From: Glebionis coronaria
Lineage: Eukaryota; Streptophyta; Magnoliopsida; Asterales; Asteraceae
Direction of reading: 5' to 3'
NCBI GenBank assembly: GCA_025667525.1
Contig: CM046879.1
Location: 386,903,039 to 386,967,038, forward strand
DNA length: 64,000 nt
Shown here: in pieces, positions 23,767-36,085 of the stretch
How positions within the stretch are numbered: position 1 is the stretch's first letter
Layout of the letters: each line of letters begins with the position of its first letter
The notes under the pieces: model-generated
Seen by the model: only the letters and a program-made list of their open reading frames with translations
What the model was told of the DNA's origin: nothing
Database searches by the model: none
Made by a program: the position numbers and the translations under genes

Positions 23767-25597
23767 CAATCCGTCAATTTCAGTCGTTATTTTAATCATT
23801 ACTAGAAACCTAGGGCAAGAATTTCGATTAGATGAAAACCCGTAAGGAATACGTTAGGTATCGATAGTATATTCTCAATTTATCAAAGAATAACTTTTAT
23901 TATATTTATCTTTATTTCTCGTGCTTTACGTTTTAACGAATGACGAGAACTATTAGTGACCGCGATACCGACGGATGCCGAAAAATTTACAATTTATTAT
24001 CGATTTTCTCGATATTTTATATTTTCGACGTTTTCGATTTAATTACGTTTTAAGTCGTGTCGAAGTTATATTATTATATTTAAGATGCGTTTTAACTTTT
24101 CAAAAGTATTTTTACGAAACCCGAGTCCCGTAAATATTTTCAACTTTGACTAATAGTCATTTTCTACCCTTTTAAATTATTTAATTACTTTTTGGTCAAA
24201 AACTATGCAAAATTGAAAAAACAAGCCCTCCAACCCCACTATTTAAGGTTTTTCCACTAAGGAAACACATAGTATATCTTAAACAAAAATCAAACACTCT
24301 CTCCTCCCCTTTCCTTGTTCTAGTCGTCCACCCTCATCAACATACACATCAAATTATTTTGATTTTTACCTTGAATCATCAAAAACTAAAACAAGACCCT
24401 ACCTTAGAATCACAAAGTGATCATATCCATATAAAAATTTCCAACATGCAACAAGTTTTGAAAATTTGTTATGAACTAGTGTTGTTATAAATTTTTAATG
24501 ATCTTGCATGTGTTATCTAATGATAATCATGTGTAGATTATGTTGTTTTGTTGAAAGAAAGTTATTTTTTATTTTTGCGTTTTTATTTATTTGATTCATA
24601 CAAGTGTTAGGATTAATATACGTTGTTATTAGGGGTTTAGAATGATGAGAAAAAGTGATTAGAATTGCTTGAAAAATTGTTTTTGTATGAGTTTGAGATG
24701 GTTGATTTAGATCAGTAGGTAAAAGGGCATCACTTATCATCGGCGATCGTCTATTTGGTAGGTTGCGGTTTTCGTATTTAACGGGCATCACTTATCATCG
24801 GCGATCGTCTAATTACCACTCATGTACTAAGGTGAGTCTATAGCCTCGCTTTTAAATTCTTAAATTGTTTTATAAACCTACGAGGAGGATAACATGCTTG
24901 TTTTATTAAAAATAAAGAGTACAACTATAAGTTGCGGTAAACCAGTTGAATGGTGCAACTAGAAGTTGTGGAAACTCTATTTATTTGAAAAGTATTTATT
25001 GAAAATGAGGCGTACAACAAGAGTTGCTGTAAACCCATGAATGGGTGCAACCAGAAGTTGTGGTAAACCCTATTTGTTTTAAAATAGAACACAAGGGACC
25101 CGATTGTATGCTTAGATGAAAGTTATTATATAAGTTAGTTTTAGCCTTAAAATACCCATGAATCGTGAATTGTTAATCGAAGGAACGCTAATACTGTGGA
25201 TAGATCTATCGGGGTGACGCCCAGTCCGGTCACGACTAGCTATCGCGTGGTGTTGTGATACACTAGTAATGAAACATCAGATGTATTGTATAAGAGAAAT
25301 ATACGCACTTGACTAGGTGTCTTGGGCTGAAATAATATATGTTAACGTTCAATGTCACGAGGCTTATGTAACGATACCGATAATTATGCCCGTACAACGT
25401 AATTGTCTTCGATGAATTATTAACCATGGAAGGTTATTTAAAATACTTGTGTTCTCTTTATTATATTTAAAACTCTATAGATTCACTCAACAATGTTTGT
25501 TGACTTTTTAGCATGTTTCATCTGAGGTCCATAAAGAAGGCACTCGAGGAAAGCGGTTTTCCTGAAGCTTGCATATTTGAAATGTTTTGGCTCGCTT
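23762..25597 (+). mobile_element. Element A 3' LTR, truncated
   Basis: It starts TGTGACAATCCGTC after the purine tract. From 24786 it matches 1-811 of the 5' LTR and then stops: the last 220 bp or so, including the LTR end, are missing and the sequence continues as A internal DNA equivalent to 2397 onward. A possible promoter lies at CTATTTAAGG (24239-24248), about 50 bp before a pyrimidine-rich stretch, but support is weak. Confidence 0.8.
24725..24810 (+). repeat. 28-bp direct repeat in the element A 3' LTR
   Basis: The sequence starting GGGCATCACTTATCATCGG occurs at 24725-24752 and again at 24783-24810, a period of 58 bp. The 5' LTR copy is cut by the window start, so only one copy can be seen there. 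Confidence 0.9.
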
Positions 25598-25716
25598 CTT
25601 ATTGTATCACGCAACCATTGAATGAATACTCATTATGATTTGATTTGCGTTGCACAAGAATAATGTAGTCAACGAAAGCTATGACTGAAGCACCAATGCG
25701 CCAAGTTATTAGTGAA
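25598..25716 (+). mobile_element. Second copy of element A internal sequence
   Basis: TATTGTATCACGCAACC onward matches 2400-2501, including CCAATGCGCCAAGTTATTAG just before the copia LTR. A 16-bp insertion relative to copy 1 (ATAATGTAGTCAACGA or nearby) is the main difference. It joins a truncated A LTR directly, so LTR end, primer site and about 1.37 kb of leader are deleted here. Confidence 0.75.
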
Positions 25717-25721
25717 AAGTT
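25717..25721 (+). repeat. AAGTT flank of copia copy 2
   Basis: This is the same target-site duplication as at 2502-2506, in the same flanking sequence; it shows that both copia copies descend from one insertion. Confidence 0.8.
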
Positions 25722-26136
25722 TGTTGGAAATACGTTTTTCTAAAGAAAGTCTCGGTCACATCATTGTTAGCATAGATCACGAGCTATAGACTATTTAGGA
25801 CATTGTAACTTGGAGTGACCACCCTTAGGGGGAGATTGTTGGAAATACGTTTTTACGTATTTAGAAAGGATCGGTCACTCCAAAGATAGATTCAAGTATT
25901 GGGCTCGTGATCCAATATGTAAACATATAGCCCACCAAAGCCCACATGTAGGGTGGCTATATAAACCCCCTCCTAGCATGTTAGGAGGGGTTGAACACTT
26001 TATCATTTCAAACATTCCATCTTTCTTCTTATTTCTCTCTTTTCTCTCTCTACCTTTCTCTCTCTAGTTCTTCCATTTCCATCCTTCAATAGATAAATCA
26101 TAACATTGCTAAATCCTAAGAAACTATGGACCTACA
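25722..26136 (+). mobile_element. Copia copy 2, 5' LTR
   Basis: It starts TGTTGGAAATACG and ends GACCTACA, identical in length to the copy 1 3' LTR. It contains the internal polypurine tract plus LTR head at offset 115 like its sisters. Confidence 0.88.
25958..25965 (+). promoter_or_regulatory. TATA box of copia LTR (copy 2)
   Basis: TATATAAA is followed after one base by the perfect inverted repeat CCCCTCCTA/TAGGAGGGG, as in copy 1. Confidence 0.65.
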
Positions 26137-28102
26137 TTTGGTATCAAGAGCTTGGTTGATTCTTCGGATTGGAGTGTTTTCTATTGATTTAGTATAATTT
26201 TTTCTTTCTTTTGAGTTTTATTTTAACAAATCATAGTCTCGATTTGGGAGTTTTTTGTCACAAAAGTCTCTTTATCAGTTTCTTTTAATACTTTCTTATC
26301 AAGTTTTGTCTGAATCTGTGTATTTGATTTTTTCTAAACAGTCTCAAAAATTTCAGTTTTTTTATAAGTTTTTTTTTATTTTATGAACAGATTCAACAAC
26401 TTTTCTGGTCATATCAACTTTATAACTTTTTTGGTCATACCACTACGATCACAACTGCGATCCCTAGTGCCATCACGGTTACGATCACGGGTACGATCAA
26501 AGTTACGATCATTGTCTACGATCATAAGTCACGATAACAAGTTTGATAACAAGCTACGATAACAAGTTACGATAACAAGATACGATAACAAGTTACGATA
26601 ACAAGTTACGATCACAAGTGCCATCATAAGTTACGATCTCAAGTGCGATCACATCTGGCTACGATGACTAGTTGCGATGAAAGACTGCGATGGAGTTTGG
26701 TATGATTACGATGGGAGTTTGTTAATATTGCGATAAAAAAGTATTTCAATATTAAGATTACTTGAATCTTTCTTACGATTTGACCAAGTTTTGACTCGAT
26801 AAAACAGACCACAAACGAACACACAAGTCTCACATTTTTTCGACACAGGCCTTTTGACTCCACACCAAGACTCGACAGAAGTAACACCAACTCGACCAAA
26901 ACTCAACCCTGACTCAACACAGACAACCATCTCGACTCACTCCTCTCTCGACTGACACCAAAACACTAACAAACACTCAGAACAAGACCTCGACTCACAC
27001 ACACACTTGACCAAACTTCATAAATACTCGAACCCTACACCAACCTTTTAACTCCTCAAAACCAATCAATCTATCTATCCCACCATCACCTAAACCCAAC
27101 TAAACTCTGAATCAAAAAGTATAAACAGAAAACAATTGGTTGATCTCGGTTTTTTAGGTTTCGTGTTTTTTTAACATGCATGTCTAGATCATTTAAGATC
27201 TATCATGAAAATCTTATCATCATTGATCTGTTCTTGGACAAAATCCAATTTTAATATTCGAAGAAGAAGATTAGATCTATAACAAATCTGTTATAATCCA
27301 ATCTTGTTTCGTTTTCGTGTATCAAATAATCACAGTAAATTAATTAACCTACCAGAGACCTTGTTTTACAAGATCTAGAAACAAATATCTTCGGTGGTTC
27401 TTCATTTGTGGGATTGGTTTCTCATCCAATTGATTGTGTGTGATTTATGAAATCAGGATATGATGGTGGTCAACAGATTGGGTGGGTGAATGTTTGAGAG
27501 AGATAGTAGACAGGGGACGGCGGTTTTGAGAAGGGTGAGAAATTGACTTTTCAGTTTTGAGGAGATTATTGGGAGTGATAAATAGCATGAACGAGTAATT
27601 AAATATTCAACAAGTGGTTGATTTCGAGGTCAAGTGGGATACACGTCTCATTTAATTTCAATATTCTTGCCACGTTTTTCGCACCACTGATTTAAACATT
27701 TGACATTTGAAATAAAGAAAGAAAGTTTAATAATATGGTATTAAACACATTTTTGGCAAAGTTTAATTTCAAAGTTTAATTAAGAAAAGTTTAATTTCAA
27801 AGTTATTAAAGTTATTAAAGGTATTAAACACATTTTGGCAAAGTTAATAACGTTTTTTGGATATAAATTGTTAGGTCGTTCACTATATTAACCGAAGGTT
27901 GGATTTATTAGTTTACGAGCTTTCTATTTGGAGTGAGCCGCGGTTGAATTGGACTCCGGTTTAGTTTATCATTGTTTGAGCCGACAACAATTTTTGAGCC
28001 GAGTAAAGAGTTATATCATCAAACGACGATTGTGACGAAGTTTTACGGTTTATTAATTGGTTGGGGTGTAAAATCTCGTAAATTCGACTTCCCGATTTCT
28101 TC
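26137..28102 (+). other. Copia copy 2 leader, non-coding
   Basis: Nearly 2 kb precede the Gag frame. The first 800 bp match copy 1. The CGAT-rich zone contains the 13-bp array. From about 26930 to 27130 the plus strand is rich in CTCGACTCACAC-type repeats. The segment 27700-27870 contains repeated AAGTTTAATT and AAGTTATTAA units. I see no gene; minus-strand frames at 26639-26930 are in repeat-rich leader and match a similar antisense frame in copy 1. Confidence 0.6.
26531..26608 (+). repeat. 13-bp tandem repeat, about 6 copies
   Basis: Same unit as 3522-3664 (CGATAACAAGTTA), with fewer copies. Confidence 0.9.
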
Positions 28103-29503
28103 ATGAATTGTAAAATTCCGAAAACAACCACACTTATCTTTCATCAAACTTCAATGGATTCGTTGACTTCAACATCTCAAGAGGGAGAATTGCATCTCAT
28201 GCAAAACACAGCTAGAGAAAGTGGTATAACGTCCTTTCGACTACTTCAGTCTCATCTTGTGAACATTTCATGGCTTCAAGAAGGGAGCGACTTTGTGACA
28301 CTCTTTGGTCAAGATCGTCATATATTCATGGAATCGATACTCATCTTCTTGAACCAACTAACAGAGCAACTCAACAATGAAGACTTTAATCACTCTGCAT
28401 CGGTACTTGCATATAAGGCTCTTGTGACACAACTCACGCCTTTCCTCCATTTCAATATCGTCAAGTCTGAAAGTTCAGTGATTTTTCAGTCATTTCTTCG
28501 AGATACACATACCGAGCTTCAAGTTTTCCGTGGTACACTATTGAAACTGATGGCATCGGTATCATCTTCAATTTATGAAAGATCTCGACTTTAACAAACG
28601 TATGATAATGGAATGCAAGCATCTACGATGCAAGAGGAATATGATCATACGGTTGACAACTTGGAGCCTAAAGATGGCAAGAGCATGGAATCGGGAGGAT
28701 TACATGATCCAAGAAGCATGTCAGGTACAAATAATATTCTTCATATGTTGTCTGAAATGAATGCGCTAATTAACAATCCTACTAAATGTTTTACGACTGC
28801 TTCTTTAACCAATTCTTTCTCTAGGACCGAAGAGCTTGAAACAATTTTAGCTCAGCAATCCAAAGAGCTTGAGGATGCTAAAATTGAATTTTCAAAGAAA
28901 ACGTAAAAATTTGAAAAGTATTTTGAAAAACTTGAAAAGTCAAATGTTGTTCTTGAACGAAAATTAGATCAAACAATTCTGGATTCTAAATCTGAAAAGG
29001 ATAATCTTTTGAAACAAATTAAGTTGCTTGAATCTAAGTTGGCATCCCAAGATGAATTTCTCAAAGAGAATGAGACTTTAAAGGCTCAAGTACAGAAAAA
29101 GGTCTTTGCTATAGCTGCGTTGAAAAACAAATTGAGAAAAACTAAAGGATCTAGTGTGGATACAAAGCTTGAAAAACAATCAATCTTGGGGAAACCGCCT
29201 CAAATTCAGTCTGTTAGACAACCAACTGCATTTAGATCCGAGCGACCAAAATCCTTGAGATCGCGGTTTGCCTCCCAAGTTGATATGGTTCATCTTTCTA
29301 GACCAGTCACTCCACTATCTAGGCCCAATGTGACTAAAACAGCTTCTACAAGACCTAATCACATGATTGCCTCTAGTCTCCCTAGACATAGTCCAAAGAA
29401 CACGTCTTAAACTAGTTCAAATGACGTTTACCATACATTTGGTCTAAGGTAAGCTAAGCTAAAGACACAAGTAAGATATAGGAATTTCAAACCTAGTCAG
29501 ATG
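28103..29503 (+). pseudogene. Copia Gag-like pseudogene (copy 2), cut by element C
   Basis: From ATG 28103 a single frame runs to 29503, interrupted only by stops at 28592-28594, 28904-28906, 29408-29410 and about 29453. The N-terminal half contains LQSHLVNISWLQEGSDFVTL. Around 28840-29130 a strongly charged heptad-rich segment predicts a coiled coil (KLEKSNVVLERKLDQ, KQIKLLESKLASQDE, KAQVQKKVFAIAALK). The C-terminal part is basic and Ser/Pro-rich (KQSILGKPP, RFASQVDMVHLSRPVTPLS). From memory this matches Gag-type proteins of an abundant copia family in Tanacetum and relatives. The few stops suggest moderate age. The frame is still readable up to the exact insertion point of element C. Confidence 0.75.
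29499..29503 (+). repeat. Left target-site duplication of element C (AGATG)
   Basis: AGATG precedes the left LTR of C. The matching copy should lie after the right LTR, outside the window. Confidence 0.55.
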
Positions 29504-32500
29504 TGTAACACCCCCAAATTTACACAATTCAATACAGCGGAAGACTCGTTGGTGTTACGGGATAGCACATTACTCACATCATAGACAACGCTTAAAAATA
29601 GCGTCGTTTAATAATAAAGCATTACCATTCATAAATATCAGATTTACATAGGTCCCAAGTCATTGTATTTCATACAGGTTTTACAAAGCATTTGAATGGA
29701 AATTATTATTTAAGTGCGGGCCATGAATTCTTGTTGTCTTCCCGAGAATTACCTTCAAGTACCTGAGATAAAACATGTTAAAAGAAAAGGTCAGCGAATA
29801 CGCCGAGTGAATTCATAGAGTTTAATGAAATCCATCAATATAACATCGGTATAAAATTATTACCGAAAATCATTTTGTACAAATCTTTGTAATAGGCCAT
29901 AAAATAGCCAAAGTTATCTTATATAAATCTTTATCAAAAATCATAATATAGACTTTTGCCTTCAAAATCATTATACGAACCATTGTTGTTAAAAACATCA
30001 TACAATACGTTTTATAACGTTGTATAGAGTTGAATAAAAATCGTTATATGAATATGGTTATGTAAAACCAAAACACGAACATAATATCAATAATAAGACC
30101 CCATATTGCTAGTCAGGCAATATATATCGTAATTCGGTGCGTATAGCAGTATTTCGTTAATTAGATTATTATAAGCCGCATGACATTATTACCTTACTAC
30201 AACAAACAACGGGTAGCTAGCCCGAAACTCAATTTTCCTATCTAAATTAGCGTGTCGTCACAATAATCACGCTTGTGTAAATCTTCTCATACATAAATTC
30301 GCTTACCAATCAATGTGGCACGACGGGGATTAACCGTCAAGGCGCGAACTGGGGTGATCGTCCCCAAATAGTACTATTATATGCATAAGCGTCTACCAAA
30401 TCCCGGTAGTTTAAAATTCATGCTAATGGAACTTTTAGTGACATAACCTAACTTTGATAATCCATTTCATTTCATCTATCAGGTCATATAATCATTCATC
30501 GGGTCATACAATCATTCGGGTCCAAATCAATAAACAAATAATCGGGACAAATGGTGTCCTATTTTATCAAAACTAACATGTTATCTCCCTCGCGGGTTTA
30601 TAAAACATTTCATAAAAACATTTAAAAGAGTGCGAGGCTATGAACTCACATTGATGTGGGAAAGCGGGTTATCGACAATTCGGATGTACGGTACGTGCTT
30701 CAATCACGGAAACCTAGACAAATAATACTCGTCTTACACTCTTCTCCAATGACTTTATAAAAATAACAATTATGTATACATATGATGATGATCAAGTGGG
30801 ATTGTACATTTTTACTCATTCATTATAGTGTTTATGTGTTGGTAATATTTTTATACTAGTTTTACTAGTTTTACTTATTTACATGTTTTAGGCCCAATAA
30901 GCCTATTACAAGCCCAATAATTTATATTAGTCCTTTTTACACCTTTATTATCAGTATTATACCTTTCATGTTGGGCCCAAGTGCGTTAAGCCCAGTAAGT
31001 AAATTTATAAGTGTTTAGTCCATTTAGTTGGATTATTAGTCCAATAATGCTAACTTAGCCCGTTAATGTCCTTATGTTATATAGTTCGGGTTTTATCGGT
31101 TTTACTTGTAATATGTACTTATATATCAGTATATGAGTTATAAAAAGTTTACATTAGACAGGTCCGACCGTCTAAGTTTTATTTGACAAAAACGTTAATC
31201 TTTCAGTTTTAGCCGAAAAGACGTAAAACTTAGTATAGAGTTTTATAACTTGGAAAAACATTTATACTTGTAATTTATACAACATGTCCTATTTTAATAT
31301 CAATATATATATATACCTCTTTATTTATAATTATTATCAATTAGTGGGTTTTATATATTTATATTTTATAAATACAACATTTTGAGTGCTTATATTATAT
31401 ACTATTTATTTTATCAAATCTGTCCTAAATTATCAATCCACTAAAATGTCCATATCTAGAGTTCTATATGGAGATAGGACCTCAAATTTTTATCACAGAA
31501 ACTAAATATTATGTGCTTCATTTTATTCCTAATGCTACTGATGAATCAACCTCTAAATATTTTAATAAATTCGTCCAAAACAGTGTAGGCAGATTTGCAC
31601 TCTAAACTTGTTTTGATCATATCTCACTCATTTTGATGATTCCATTGCATGGCCAACTCTCACATGTGTATGACATCTTATACTTACTGTAAATTGATTC
31701 CACAATGTAATTTTATCAGTTTATAACTTGGTTACTTACTGTTTTTATACAAACATCATTTTAAGCAAGATTTTAACCATTTTACATGTGGTTTTCCATC
31801 TTTTTAACCATATTTATCAACACCAAATCCCCACATAATATTTTTATCATCATTCATAATCATATACATATACATAAATAAAGAAAATACAGGATTACAT
31901 AATCAAAATAACAAAAGGATAGGAAGAAGAATCTCTATACCACCATTAGTGATGAAAAGATGAGGTTTTTGATGAACAAGACTTGGTTCTTGCTATCAAA
32001 TCTTCAACTTCAGCAAGGAAACTTCTTGGGTCCTTTGGATAGATGAACACCTTCATGAATTCAGCCCTTTAACCTCATGAAAACTCGTTTTCATAGGTTA
32101 AGATCACCTCCAATCTTCATATATTCAAAGGTTCTTCAACATATGTGTGAATAACACATGATATTGTGGTTAATTTAAGATCAAATGGTGGTGTTGTGGT
32201 GAATATGGGACGACCAAAATGGCTAGAGAGAGAGAGTTAGTGTGGTTTTGCATGGATGGAAATGGATAAATGGTTTAGGTTGAAGTGGTTTGATGGTTTT
32301 GGTGTAAGTTTAGCTTACTTTGTAAGCTTATCTAACAAGTGTAACTTGTTAGTTATAACTTGACACCTCACTAGTTTTTTGTGGCTTATTATGGCTGGTA
32401 TAGTGGGGGTGGGACAAGTGTCCCAGTTGTCTCATCTCCACTAATTTACGGGTACTCCTCGATTTTAGTTTCCTCGATTTACGTGCCCTTGGGTCGTTTT

Positions 32501-32941
32501 ACGAAAAACATTTTTATAAATTATGAATCAAGGGCACAAAACGAATCTAATAAAAATTGTCTCATCAAAAACGGAGTTCGAAAACGTAAATACGCAATCC
32601 TAAGGTTTCTGGTTTAGTCGTAAAGGACGTTAAATTATTCACGTAAGTCCTAATCTCTTCTCGTAAATTAGTGAGTTTATGAACCAACACAAATATAAAT
32701 CCCAAAATAATATTTACGGATAAATTTATTTCCTGAAATGTCGGACTGTCACCAAAACGGTGTATGTAAACGTAAGCACGTAACGTAGAATCCCCTGGTT
32801 TAGACGTAGTCGATGCTATTTCAAGACGTAAACCCAAATTTCTTCCAAAAAATGAGTGATTCCATAATATAACATTAAAATAATGTTTTTAAATAAACAC
32901 TTGAGAATAAAATATCAACCACAAATTGACGGATTGTCACA
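29504..32941 (-). mobile_element. Element C 3' LTR
   Basis: Plus-strand TGTAACACCCCC...GGATTGTCACA, 3,438 bp. It is related to, but distinct from, the B LTRs; it matches the split right LTR closely (for example 29917-32550 against 61384-64000). No gene is supported in it. Confidence 0.88.
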
Positions 32942-32959
32942 GCATTTACCCCTAAACAA

Positions 32960-32979
32960 GATCTTTGTCCTCAAAGATC
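32960..32979 (-). other. Pre-PPT hairpin of element C
   Basis: The minus strand reads GATCTTTGAGGACAAAGATC, identical to B, with 18 nt (TTGTTTAGGGGTAAATGC) before the LTR. Confidence 0.8.
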
Positions 32980-33489
32980 ACTTTATCTTACTACTCGCTT
33001 CTTATAGAGTTAAAGCCATGTGGGTATTTCTTCCACATTCGGTCTTTTCTCACAAGTGTAATTCATTACAATATGCGAGTTTCATCAAACATAACTACGG
33101 GAATAAGATCAGGGTTAATGTTGACTTACTTTCTCTATCCATGATGTTCACGGGTTTTTGATGAATGTAACTTTTTGCCGATCTACACTTCATCAAGAAG
33201 TGATCAGATTCTCACTTGATAGACATTTTATCAAGTTCGATATACGAAACATAATTCACGCAGCTCTTGAAGTCCTAGGGTAGATCCAGCTTATATGCCT
33301 TTCAAACCAAAATTTTTTTTACATCATCTCAATGGTCCCATACAACGGGGACTTATATCCCATGATCTTTCAGATCATCAATTCATTTTTCCATGGTTAA
33401 ATTTTTTGGCATAACTTCGCTACCCATCTGGCACTTCAAGATCTACATTTCATATTCACATAACCTCCTGCCCACTATCGGCAGTCAAT

Positions 33490-34075
33490 AATCAGATCCT
33501 AATTTCAACAATCATTTCAGGTCTCGCGGGTCGAGTATTTTGTAAGGTTAGGTTCGCCATCATAGGAAACCTTAAACCTAAAAGACATGTCCAACTCACA
33601 ATGGGTGTATGTCGGGTGTCTTCATCCCAACTTCTGCTTACAGATGCTCTAATATTTAGATCATCACAAGATTCGATCTCGATCCTTAATACGATAATTA
33701 TCAATGATAATCTCTCCAAAGGGAAGCGATTATACGGTTCATTACCAAAGGTCAATCATTTAAGCATAAAACAACACTTCTAGTATTTTGTATCGTTACT
33801 TTACCTCGTCCCTTCGATTGGGGTGGTAAACAGTACTCTCATCAAGGTTCGTTCCCAATGACTTCTAAGCAAATCTCTAGAAATTCGATGCGAAGCGAGG
33901 GTCTTGATAGAGATGATCGATATAGGAACACTATGTTTACACAACTCCTTTAAATACAAAAGAGTCAATTTCTTCATCAAGAATCTATCATTAATAGTAA
34001 TGATATTAGCAGATTTGGTCAGTCTGCCGATGATGACCCAAATCAAATCAAATTCAGATGATGACCTTTGCAATA
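33490..34075 (-). pseudogene. Integrase relic of element C
   Basis: Minus-strand frame 34073-33801 reads FDLIWVIIGRLTKSANI, then SIISIKTLASHRISRDLL and HWERTLMRVL. These follow the order of a Ty3/gypsy integrase core. The SDRD motif holding the second catalytic aspartate has become SIKT, and the conserved aspartate of VDRLTKS has become Gly. A further decayed C-terminal stretch is open at 33755-33492. Element B has the same replacement at SDRD. Confidence 0.75.
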
Positions 34076-35299
34076 GCTAGACGTTTAATAATGCATGAGG
34101 CAATGTCTGCCTTCATAATTTGCCATTAGTATAACTTCTTCAGATAAAGATATATTAAACCGGAAATGACATGAATAGAATACGTATATTTACGGGATTT
34201 CAACATGACTAAATCTCTAAATCTCCATATTTAGGCAACCATAGGCGGCCTTTAAAACATTTAATGCCATCGGATTCTCAACTCTAATGGTTCACATTGG
34301 TCGCGAACCCCTTTTATTATCTATATTATCCTTTTTACAAGCATCGGCTATATTTTAATTTGCTCGACAATTTATTTTGCATAGTCATTATTAAGGAATA
34401 CATCCTACTTGATTCTTTATGTTTTCTACGTAATGTGTCAGTATCTACATTCACTTTTCCTGGTGAAATAATTATCATGACCACAATTCATTCAGATATT
34501 CTTTCTTCATATTTTCTAATTTTTAGCTTCGTCTTAACTATTACTTTTATAAGTTTTGCTCAATCTGACATTTAAAGCGTCGATAAATATGACAAGTAAT
34601 TAAATAATAAATATTCAATTTTATGAAAAGTAAACGCAAAAAGTTTTTAAATTTTCTCAGTTTGTCCAATTATATAAAAATGTTCAAAATAAATTTGAAT
34701 TTAATTAACACGATTTTTGTTAATTTATCGAATATAATTAATAAGATCTGTAAATGTTCGAAAAATCTATGTTTATACTTTGGTCAAAGTTTTCTTAGTT
34801 GAAAAGCAAGAATTGTCGTTTCAAATTTCAAGTCATGGTTTAAATGGTTTCCTCAATCCCTCTTAGGTTGTCTTGAGGTATACACAAACATTTACCCCTA
34901 AACAGGAGTTTAGTTAAATGATTTAGGTATAAGGAATGATTCCCTAAAAATCCTTTGTTAAAACATTTGTCAAAACATATTTGCACCTCCTTTTTGGTAT
35001 AACCCTAAGCCTTAATGGCTCTAATCTTTGAAGAGTCAATATATTCCATTATCTATTAATCACACGGTCAATTAATATAAAGGATTAAGTCTTAAATCAC
35101 ATGTTAATTATTCAAGATACAGGTTTTCATTGTTCGGCCAATTCAGGGCAATCTATAAATAATTATTAACTTCTTCCTATTCTTTTAAACAAACAGATGG
35201 TCCTTAATGATCACAAGCATGAATTTATCAAATTGCAGCCTACACACGTGATTCACCAAATTTATGAATACTACATGTGCATTGTCAATCCAAACGATA

Positions 35300-35720
35300 T
35301 CACGTGAAACTTATAATGTTCATTAAAAGTTCTGGATGTAGTGATTAGAATAGATAATCATTTTCGCGGACGCGAAATTGATGATAACCATGTCGTGGAT
35401 CAGTCTCTCAATATACACTAGAACCTTGTAAATGATCGAACAAATCTATCATCTTGGGTAGTGGATATCGATTTCGACCGTCAATTTACTTAGTTCACGG
35501 TAATCAATAAATATAAGGAATAATAATACCATAGCTCTTCATGATGACGAGCTCGGTAGAATAAAAGCCTTTTTCCGACAAATCTCTCATTTGCACGGTA
35601 ATCCTTTTAATTCAGATGGTGCTGACGTACAGTGCACAAGCCACAGGTGCAGCACCGGGAATATAATCAATACCAATTTCAACTTGCCTTAATGGCAAAA
35701 GTCTAGGTAATTCACCAATA
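35300..35720 (-). pseudogene. Reverse transcriptase relic of element C
   Basis: On the minus strand: GIDYIPGAAPVACALY, LSEKGF, IDYRELSKLTVE, DLFDHLQGSSVY, and GYHQFRVREND in another frame. These are RT fingers-region motifs of Ty3/gypsy. A TGA stop following VSTI (plus positions about 35605-35620) is shared with B. Several frame changes; no intact FIDD box recognised. Confidence 0.75.
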
Positions 35721-35849
35721 AATACCTCCTAAAGTTTCAGATAACAGAAACATCTTTTAATAAATTCATATTAGGTTCTTTCTAGATTATAATATCTATG
35801 ACTAATTCATAACCATTCACGGTATAATTTCAAGTCTAAATGTAGGATA

Positions 35850-36085
35850 TGGTCATCCATAAAGAATTATTTAGATCACTTTTGATAATCAACATCTTAT
35901 CATTTAGGGGAATTCTATTCGAGTTCCCATTAATTAAGACAATGTCGTCATGTCATAATCAATCAATCCATTCTACTGGCACTATCAACTTTTCAGTTTT
36001 ATTGTCGTCGATAAGATGTGAACATCTCAAAAGACTAATAATAACTCATAATCCTTCACAATTCAAGGATATCTGGAGACATAGC
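35850..36085 (-). pseudogene. Protease-region relic of element C
   Basis: Homologous to 13550-13760 of B; the minus strand keeps DDIVLINGNSNRIPL-like sequence. The open plus-strand frame at 35849-36088 is its antisense. Confidence 0.45.

Larger units (their letters stand above)
25722..29503 (+). mobile_element. Copia element copy 2, 5' part (interrupted by element C)
   Basis: 5' LTR 25722-26136 (415 bp; second LTR head at 25837), TATATAAA at 25958-25965, inverted repeat 25967-25990, primer site TGGTATCAAGAGC at 26139-26151, a leader, and most of a Gag-like frame that ends at the insertion of element C. The rest of the element must lie beyond the right end of the window. This copy keeps the leader and Gag part that copy 1 lost. 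Confidence 0.8.

Noticed and set aside
25598..29503. Second gypsy-copia block as an assembly duplicate of 2397-4419
   Set aside because: The copies differ by substitutions, repeat number, complementary deletions and different nested elements; still, the junction at 25597 deserves a long-read check.
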